Assembly: GCA_937927525.1 (NCBI GenBank)
Contig: CALBDR010000285.1
Coordinates: 1 to 19,616 of the forward strand
DNA: 19,616 bases
Direction of reading: 5' to 3'
Source of the DNA: an uncultured Candidatus Melainabacteria bacterium
GTDB taxonomy: Bacteria; Cyanobacteriota; Vampirovibrionia; LMEP-6097
This document shows, one piece after another, positions 14,027-19,616 of the stretch (positions are counted from its first letter, which is position 1; every line of letters begins with the position of its first letter). The translations under genes and the position numbers were made by a program. Below the pieces are notes generated by a model. That model made no database searches, was not told the origin of the DNA, and saw only the letters and a program-made list of their open reading frames with translations.

Positions 14027-15670
14027 CTAAAATCCACCCATGCCACCTGGCATTCCTGCAGGCATACCTGCTGGAGCAGCAGATTCATCTTTAATCTCTA
14101 CTACAGCAGCGTCAGTCAGAAGGATTTGACCAGCTACTGAAACAGCATTCCTTAAAGCTGAAGTTGTAACTTTAACAGGATCAACAATACCTGCGTCGAA
14201 CATATTAACGTATTCACCTACAGCAGCGTTGAAACCTACAGATTCATCTGCTTCGTTATATACTCTTTCGATAACCACTTCACCAGAGAATCCAGCGTTA
14301 TTAGCGATTTGTTGAGTAGATTTACGAAGAGCAGCTACGATAATTTCAGCACCTAATCTTTTCTCACCATCAAACTTAGAAAGTTGAGATTCGATCTTCT
14401 TAGAAGCTTTAACTAGTGCAGTACCACCACCAGGAATGATTCCCATTTCAACAGCAGCTCTAGTAGCATTTAACGCATCTTCTAAACGAAGTTTTTTATC
14501 TTTAAGCTCAGGCTCAGTAGGAGCACCAACTTTAATGACTGCTACACCACCAGAAAGCTTAGCTTTTCTTTCGTTTAACTTTTCTTTATCGTACTCAGAA
14601 TCAGATGCCGTGATTTGTCTTTCGATTTGGCTAATTCTAGCTGCAACTGCATCTTTAGTAGTTTCGTAAGCAACGATAGTAGTGTTGTTAGCGTCAACTA
14701 CAACTCTTCTAGCTTTACCTAAGTGCTCAACAGAAACTTCAGAAAGCTTAGTATCTAAATCATCTGAAATTACTTTAGATCCAGTAAGAATAGCGATATC
14801 TTCAAGCATAGCTTTTCTTCTATCACCGAAACCAGGAGCTTTAACTGCACAAGCTTTAAGAACCTGTCTTAAGTTGTTAATTACTAAAGCAGCAAGTGCT
14901 TCACCTTCTACATCTTCAGCTATGATAAGAAGTGGTTTGCCAGATCTAGCTACTGCTTCTAATACAGGTACTAAATCATGAGCGATATTGATTTTCTTAT
15001 CCACTGTTAAAACGAAAGGCTCTTCAAGAACAGCTTCCATTCTATCTGAATCTGTAGTGAAGTATGGAGAAATGTATCCTTTATCGAATTGCATACCTTC
15101 TACCACTTCAAGTTCTGTAGCGATAGACTTAGATTCTTCGATAGTGATTACGCCATCTTTTCCTACTTTTTCCATAGCTTCAGCAATCATTTGACCTACT
15201 TGGCTATCGTTAGCAGCAGAAATAGTACCTACCTGCTCGATGTCTTTAGAAGACTCTACTTTTCTTGCTTTATCGATTAAAGTTTCGATTACCATTTCAC
15301 TAGCTTCTTTCATTCCCTGAACTAAGATTACAGGGTTTGCTTTAGCAGCTAAGTGACGCATACCTGCATCTAAAATAGCTCCAGCAAGAACTGTTGCTGT
15401 AGTGGTACCATCACCAGCTAAATCATTAGTTTTAGATGATGCTTCTTGGATTAATTTAGCTCCAAGACTTTCAAAAGGACACTCTAATTCAGTGATTTCT
15501 TTAGCGATGCTAATACCGTCTCTGATACATTGAGGTGCACCAAATTTTTTCTCAAGAACCACATTTCTACCTGCGGGTCCTAATGTTACAGAAAGGATAT
15601 CTGCTACCGTTTTAGCTCCTTGATAAAGAGCTTTTCTAGCTTCTTCTCTACTTTTAATTTTTTTAGCCAT
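14027..15670 (-). CDS. groEL: Chaperonin GroEL (60 kDa, Hsp60)
   Basis: The 547-residue subunit of the double-ring chaperonin refolds proteins in the cytosol with ATP and GroES. It has the N-terminal AKKIKSREEARKAL region, SVTLGPAGRNVVLEKKFGAP (27-46), the ATP-site DGTTTATVLA (87-96), EGMQFDKGYISPYF in the apical/intermediate part, LEDALNATRAAVEMGIIPGGG near residue 400, and a typical Gly/Met-rich C-terminal tail (PAGMPAGMPGGMGGF). Length is standard and no motif is missing. The ATG at 15670 is preceded by AAGGAG. It is 26 bases downstream of groES in the same operon and ends before the strong terminator. Confidence 0.98.
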   Translation of the reverse strand: MAKKIKSREEARKALYQGAKTVADILSVTLGPAGRNVVLEKKFGAPQCIRDGISIAKEITELECPFESLGAKLIQEASSKTNDLAGDGTTTATVLAGAILDAGMRHLAAKANPVILVQGMKEASEMVIETLIDKARKVESSKDIEQVGTISAANDSQVGQMIAEAMEKVGKDGVITIEESKSIATELEVVEGMQFDKGYISPYFTTDSDRMEAVLEEPFVLTVDKKINIAHDLVPVLEAVARSGKPLLIIAEDVEGEALAALVINNLRQVLKACAVKAPGFGDRRKAMLEDIAILTGSKVISDDLDTKLSEVSVEHLGKARRVVVDANNTTIVAYETTKDAVAARISQIERQITASDSEYDKEKLNERKAKLSGGVAVIKVGAPTEPELKDKKLRLEDALNATRAAVEMGIIPGGGTALVKASKKIESQLSKFDGEKRLGAEIIVAALRKSTQQIANNAGFSGEVVIERVYNEADESVGFNAAVGEYVNMFDAGIVDPVKVTTSALRNAVSVAGQILLTDAAVVEIKDESAAPAGMPAGMPGGMGGF

Positions 15671-15696
15671 TATTCTTTTCTCCTTCGTCTAAATAA

Positions 15697-16011
15697 TTAT
15701 GCTTCTTCTACTACAGCTAAGATGTCTGCTTCAGTGATTACTAGTAAGTCTTCACCATTAACTTTTACTTCAGTTCCAGCATATTTAGAGTAGATTACGA
15801 TATCTCCCTCTTTAACATCCATTGCTTGTCTTTCGCCTTTATCATTTAAAGTTCCAGGACCGATAGCTATAACTGTACCCTCAAGTGGTTTTTCTTGTGA
15901 TCCAGTTGGAAGATAAATACCACCTTCTGTTTGGTCTTTAGCTTCTAGCTTCTGAACTACGATTTTATTTCCTAAAGGTTTTAGTTTTTTCTTTGTTGCA
16001 GTTGTACCCAT
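15697..16011 (-). CDS. groES: Co-chaperonin GroES (10 kDa, Hsp10)
   Basis: GroES caps GroEL as a heptamer. The 104-residue product contains LKPLGNKIVVQKLEAKDQTEGGIYLP (basic N-strand and mobile loop), EGTVIAIGPG and VKEGDIVIYSKYAGTEVKVNGEDLLVITEADILAVVE, all diagnostic. The ATG at 16011 is chosen over a start ten codons upstream because GGAGG (16017-16021) is exactly 5 bases from it. The longer start would also place the Shine-Dalgarno inside the coding region. Confidence 0.97.
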   Translation of the reverse strand: MGTTATKKKLKPLGNKIVVQKLEAKDQTEGGIYLPTGSQEKPLEGTVIAIGPGTLNDKGERQAMDVKEGDIVIYSKYAGTEVKVNGEDLLVITEADILAVVEEA

Positions 16012-16073
16012 GTTCACCTCCGTAACTTTTACAAATTGCATCTAATATTTTAACATGTAATAATCTAGGTTTT

Positions 16074-16104
16074 TCCTATTTTGATAGGAGTATTTAAGTA
16101 TAAT
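16074..16104. promoter_or_regulatory. Divergent groES / oxidase control region with an inverted repeat
   Basis: TCCTAT-TTTG-ATAGGA (16074-16089) is a perfect 6-bp inverted repeat. Overlapping -10-like boxes lie beside it: TATAAT on plus (16099-16104, toward the oxidase) and TATACT on minus (16102-16097, toward groES). The repeat would sit around the groES transcription start. No CIRCE element (TTAGCACTC-N9-GAGTGCTAA) is present, so HrcA control is not supported. Confidence 0.4.
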
Positions 16105-16147
16105 TTAATGATTCTTTAAAGGTTTTTGCTAAGCTTATAACTTACAA

Positions 16148-17503
16148 ATGACATTTGACTATGTAATTGTTGGTGGCGGTATATCAGGTTTGTATGCAGC
16201 TTACCTTCTCAATAAATCTAAGCAAAGCTTCTGCCTGATTGAGTCAAGGTCAGAATTGGGTGGTACTTGGAAGAGTATTCCTTATAAAAACTCTCTTTTT
16301 GAGCTAGGACCTAATACGATAGTTGATTCTTCAATAGACTTGCAGGAGCTTATTGATGATTTAGTATTAGACGAGGAAATTTTGAAAACTCCACTTGCCA
16401 AATCAAAGCGCTATATCTTTGATGATAATAAATTAATAGAATTGAAAGCAAATCCTTTTGCTTTAATGTTATCAGGTTTAATTAGCCCTAAAGGATTTTT
16501 GGAAATATTTAAAGAGCCATTTAATAAAAAGCTTTCAAATGAAGAGGAATCAGTGCGTGACTTTGCTATTAGGAAATTTGGAACTGAGCCTACTCACAAG
16601 CTTATAGAGACTTTCTTAAAAGGGGTTTGGGCAGGTGACCCTGAAAAGCTATCTTCAGAATTTGCCCTTAAATTTTTAGTTGAATTAGAAAATGAATATG
16701 GCTCAATTTTTTCTGGTTTCTTCTCGCAGATCCTGGCTAAAAAAGAAAAGAAAAAAACGAAATCTATTATTTCATTTCGCCACGGCCTGCAGTTTCTAAC
16801 GAGTAAAATTGCTGAACAACTTGATAAAGCTTTTTTGAAGCTTAATCACGAAGTTCACTCCATCGAAAGAGAAGGCAATGATTATGTTCTTAACATTAAA
16901 GACCGTGATGAACAGTTAAAAGCTAAAAAAGTTATTTTTGCAAATAAAGCTTATGAAGCGGCGGGCTTGCTAGAAAACCTTGCACCAGATTTAAGTAAGA
17001 CCCTTTCTAGTATTTATTACGCACCTATTGCGCTGTTTGCATATAGTTTGCCAAAGAATAAATTCAAGAGATCTTTAGATGGTTTTGGCTATTTATCTGC
17101 TGATAACAATTATGAAACATTAGGTACGATTTGGGCATCAGAATTGTTTCCTGAAAGAAATCTAGAAAATGAGTATATATGTTTAAGTTTTATCGGTGGT
17201 GCTAAGAATTCAAAAATCATAGAAAAATCTGATGATTTAATTTGGGCAAAGATTGTTGAAGAACAGCTAAAGGTATATCAGGGTTGGACTAATGGCGATC
17301 TTAAAGCTGGAGATTTTAGGCTGATAGCTTCTAAGAAAATTGTTAAAGCAATTCCTCAGCTTAATATTGGACATAGGGAGATCCTTCGTGAGCTTAAGGA
17401 ACTAAGTTCCAGTGAATCCACGGATTTTCTATTCACGGGGAATTATATCACCGGTGTATCTATTAAAGATACTTTAGCTTGCTCAAAAGCTTGCTCTATT
17501 TAG
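16148..17503 (+). CDS. hemY: Protoporphyrinogen IX oxidase (HemG/HemY type, FAD-dependent)
   Basis: This enzyme oxidises protoporphyrinogen IX to protoporphyrin IX in heme synthesis, usually bound to the inner membrane. The 451-residue protein has the FAD dinucleotide motif VGGGISGLYAAYLL (8-21), ESRSELGGTWKS (32-43), FELGPNT (51-57), the oxidase-type signature KGVWAGDPEKLS (158-169), and the C-terminal FAD loop GNYITGVSIKDTLA. These separate it from generic amine oxidases. Length matches the family. It is divergent from groES (136 bases) and convergent with the ATPase gene, with stops overlapping by 4 bases (TTAG, 17500-17503). No Shine-Dalgarno is visible before the ATG. Many Cyanobacteria use HemJ instead, so the presence of this form is informative about lineage. 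Confidence 0.85.
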   Translation: MTFDYVIVGGGISGLYAAYLLNKSKQSFCLIESRSELGGTWKSIPYKNSLFELGPNTIVDSSIDLQELIDDLVLDEEILKTPLAKSKRYIFDDNKLIELKANPFALMLSGLISPKGFLEIFKEPFNKKLSNEEESVRDFAIRKFGTEPTHKLIETFLKGVWAGDPEKLSSEFALKFLVELENEYGSIFSGFFSQILAKKEKKKTKSIISFRHGLQFLTSKIAEQLDKAFLKLNHEVHSIEREGNDYVLNIKDRDEQLKAKKVIFANKAYEAAGLLENLAPDLSKTLSSIYYAPIALFAYSLPKNKFKRSLDGFGYLSADNNYETLGTIWASELFPERNLENEYICLSFIGGAKNSKIIEKSDDLIWAKIVEEQLKVYQGWTNGDLKAGDFRLIASKKIVKAIPQLNIGHREILRELKELSSSESTDFLFTGNYITGVSIKDTLACSKACSI

Positions 17504-18930
17504 TAGTTATGTGCTCTTGCCCAAGGCTCATCTTCCGTGTAGGGAATATCACTAACGATTTCTTCTAGGGTACTCTTGATACTTAATAAAGAATTTTCAT
17601 CGATGATCTTAATTGGGATCTTTTTCTTCTTAGAAATATCATAGATTTGAGCATCAGGTGAAGCGTAACTTTTTAATGCGAAAATGAGATCTGCTTGGTC
17701 TATGGTATTAGCGATGCTTAGCTCAATTTCGCAAGATTCTATAGACCTTTTTAAGAGTGATTTGGAGATAGCATAAGGATAGATAGCAAGGCTTTCACCA
17801 TTCTTACTGTAAGGGAAATTATTAGCAGGTTGAGCTACAACTTCTCTTTTCGGAGCTCTTTCTAGGATTGTAATTTCGTCAGTTTCTTTATTACGTGTTC
17901 TAAGTTCTGGTTGAACAGTCCAACCACGTAATATTGAATCAACACTCATGGCGACATTTTTGTGAACTTTAACTGTATATTTGTCGATAATCTCTATGCA
18001 GATATCAAATGTAGGCTTTGAGGCTCTCTCTAATACTGTTTTACGAGTGCCACGCTTCTTAGCTTCTTCATCTCCTAAGGTGACTGATTCAATTCCACCA
18101 ACTAAGTCGCTGAGCATAGGGTTTTGGATTATACTTTCAAGATCAATACCGTGAGCTGTCCCTACCAGGCGAACACCTCTCTCAGCTATGGTTCTAGCAG
18201 CGTAAGCTTCAGGTTCGGTTCCGATCTCATCAATTACGATTACTTCTGGAGTGTGGTTTTCGACAGCTTCGATCATAACGTCGTGTTGAGCTTTTTGTTT
18301 CGGGACTTGCATGCGTCTAGATCTACCTATCGCAGGGTGAGGAATGTCGCCATCACCACCAATTTCGTTAGAGGTGTCGATTACTACGACTCTTTTTTCT
18401 TGTTCGTTAGAAATTTTATAGGCAATCTCTCTTAGCATAGTAGTTTTACCTACACCTGGAGGTCCTAAAAGTAACAGTGATTTAGATTCTTGAAGGCAGT
18501 CTCTTATGATATCCACTGTTCCAGAGATGGATCTACCAACTCTCATCGTAACCCCGATCACATCACCTTTCTTATTATAAATACCAGAGATTCTATGCAA
18601 TGTACCTTCGATACCAGCTCTGTTTGATTCATCAAATTCACCAACAGACTGAGTTATATTGTTAATTACTTCTTGGCTAACTTTTTTGCTACCAAGGATT
18701 ATCGTTTTTTGTTTGGCGAATCTTGCTTCTGGTATTCTTCCTAAGTCGAGGACGACTTCTATTAATTTATTGAGATCATGTTTTAATAAATCTGTTTGTA
18801 CTTCAATGGGTAGTAGGTCAAGAAGTTTCTTGACATCATCTTTGACTATATTGACCATAAATATATTTTTCTTTTTGGGTTTTGCATGAATAGTTTCTTG
18901 CTCGGAAATCTTCTCGATTGTTATTTCCAT
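17500..18930 (-). CDS. Ycf45/SpoIIIAA-like AAA ATPase
   Basis: The 476-residue protein is a P-loop ATPase of the kind annotated in Cyanobacteria as R3H-domain or Ycf45 protein. Walker A is GPPGVGKTT (156-164) and Walker B is EVIVIDEIG (229-237). ARTIAERGVRLVGTAHG (245-261) and DTSNEIGGDGDIPHPAIGRSRR (185-206) are family-specific blocks. An N-terminal domain precedes the ATPase. After it comes a Rossmann-like module (about 395-460: YPYAISKSLLKRSIES, then QADLIFALKSYA). Cyanobacterial homologues usually continue into an R3H nucleic-acid-binding domain; this one stops first, so I see no R3H. Start: ATG at 18930 with AAAGGA about 6 bases upstream. It is 29 bases after ldpA, so co-transcribed. The physiological role is not established. 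Confidence 0.82.
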   Translation of the reverse strand: MEITIEKISEQETIHAKPKKKNIFMVNIVKDDVKKLLDLLPIEVQTDLLKHDLNKLIEVVLDLGRIPEARFAKQKTIILGSKKVSQEVINNITQSVGEFDESNRAGIEGTLHRISGIYNKKGDVIGVTMRVGRSISGTVDIIRDCLQESKSLLLLGPPGVGKTTMLREIAYKISNEQEKRVVVIDTSNEIGGDGDIPHPAIGRSRRMQVPKQKAQHDVMIEAVENHTPEVIVIDEIGTEPEAYAARTIAERGVRLVGTAHGIDLESIIQNPMLSDLVGGIESVTLGDEEAKKRGTRKTVLERASKPTFDICIEIIDKYTVKVHKNVAMSVDSILRGWTVQPELRTRNKETDEITILERAPKREVVAQPANNFPYSKNGESLAIYPYAISKSLLKRSIESCEIELSIANTIDQADLIFALKSYASPDAQIYDISKKKKIPIKIIDENSLLSIKSTLEEIVSDIPYTEDEPWARAHNY

Positions 18931-18959
18931 TGTATTCCTTTACCCTCGATTTGTAAAAT

Positions 18960-19616
18960 TTAACAGGCTTGAAACTTAGATTTTTTTAGTATTTTTTTTG
19001 ACAAGTCTTTTGCGGTCTGAATATCAAGATCAATTATTTTATTTCTAATCCAAGAACCTATAGCTACACCATTTATTCTTACTCCCAATGCCTGAGCCTT
19101 AAACAAGCTTTGATCATTGACCCCACCTGCAATTTGAACAAACAAATTATTTGGAATTTCTCCTTCGAAAGAATTAATTAAAATCTCAGCATTTTTAATG
19201 GCTTTTAGATCTTTTTCTTGATTTTTAATTCTTGCCCCCGACTGTGGTATACCGTCTGTTTGAATTATTATAATTCTTTCTTTAGCTCCAGGGCGTTGAT
19301 AGACCTCTTCTAAAATTACTTCTTTCGCTTTAATTAGTTCTTCTTCATTTAAAAGTTCAGAGCCGACAGAAAATGATTCTATTAAAACATTTTTTAAATT
19401 GATTGCTTTATAAAATTCTCTAAATGATTCAAAGTCTTTTGATAAATGGATTTCAAAAGATCGTGCTCCCATTTCGAGTAAACGATTTAATTCATTTGGG
19501 TTGTAAGGATTCCAATTTTCAAAGCTTAAAGCATCTTCTGGACAATAATCTAAGCAGTTAGAGCAACCGAAACATAGATCTGGATTGTAAGTGAATTGAG
19601 GAGCTGAGAAGAAGGA
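18960..19616 (-). CDS. ldpA: LdpA-type iron-sulfur protein, 5' end beyond the window
   Basis: At least 218 residues are visible, ending FQAC. The window edge cuts the N-terminus. Codons from 19616 downward encode a ferredoxin-type cluster CFGCSNCLDYCP, a complete CxxCxxCxxxCP set for a [4Fe-4S] centre. The LdpA C-terminal domain follows (from about GARSFEIHLSKDFES), including IIIIQTDGIPQSG and VQIAGGVNDQS. An ATG at 19472 lies inside the protein and would drop the cluster, so it is not the start. In Synechococcus LdpA links redox state to circadian period. A clock role in a non-photosynthetic host is unlikely to apply, so redox sensing is the safer statement. It precedes the AAA ATPase by 29 bases. 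Confidence 0.85.
   Translation of the reverse strand, partial: SFFSAPQFTYNPDLCFGCSNCLDYCPEDALSFENWNPYNPNELNRLLEMGARSFEIHLSKDFESFREFYKAINLKNVLIESFSVGSELLNEEELIKAKEVILEEVYQRPGAKERIIIIQTDGIPQSGARIKNQEKDLKAIKNAEILINSFEGEIPNNLFVQIAGGVNDQSLFKAQALGVRINGVAIGSWIRNKIIDLDIQTAKDLSKKILKKSKFQAC

Noticed and set aside
14436..15280. Several open plus-strand frames opposite groEL
   Set aside because: They are antisense to a fully conserved chaperonin, are rich in Ser/Leu as expected for shadow frames, and have no ribosome-binding sites.
18124..18889. Open plus-strand frames opposite the AAA ATPase
   Set aside because: They overlap Walker motifs on the other strand and show no recognisable protein features.

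Overview
This AT-rich window has long convergent and divergent gene blocks. It reads as the genome of a non-photosynthetic relative of Cyanobacteria, in the Melainabacteria/Vampirovibrionia sense. The main argument is the pair at the right edge: an LdpA-type iron-sulfur protein followed by a Ycf45/SpoIIIAA-like AAA ATPase. This pair is typical of Cyanobacteria. groES-groEL, gatA, murB and a HemG/HemY-type protoporphyrinogen oxidase are chromosomal housekeeping genes, and no photosynthesis gene is present. The lineage call is inference from gene content only.

Layout. Bases 1-258 hold what looks like the tail of a small lipoprotein whose frame is broken. Bases 281-4713 are a surface-glycan block: a PAPS-dependent sulfotransferase and galE on the minus strand, then a GT2 glycosyltransferase and an exported purple-acid-phosphatase-like protein on the plus strand. 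Bases 4853-6328 encode a 491-residue protein I do not recognise. Bases 6366-9473 are a minus-strand run of an exported hypothetical, gatA and a holB-like clamp-loader subunit. murB (9618-10520) and a PutP-like Na+/solute symporter (10678-12081) follow on the plus strand. Bases 12082-13806 are an accessory island: a 119-residue orphan, a DUF4214 protein with an in-frame amber codon near its start, and a small protein with internal duplications. Bases 13968-16011 are groES-groEL with a strong terminator. Bases 16148-17503 are the protoporphyrinogen oxidase, and 17500-19616 the ATPase and ldpA (5' end off the window).

How it fits together. GalE would supply UDP-galactose for the neighbouring glycosyltransferase, and the sulfotransferase could decorate the product, but no substrate can be read from sequence. 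GatA makes Gln-tRNA by the indirect route with GatB/GatC encoded elsewhere. MurB makes UDP-MurNAc for peptidoglycan. The oddest material is: (i) the sulfotransferase frame, which has no ATG, GTG or TTG ahead of its essential PAPS loop; (ii) the phosphatase with two canonical metal-site residues replaced; (iii) the DUF4214 gene, whose reading frame and homology to its neighbour continue through a TAG; and (iv) the A-B-B-A repeat structure of that neighbour. No rRNA, tRNA, CRISPR array or insertion sequence was seen.
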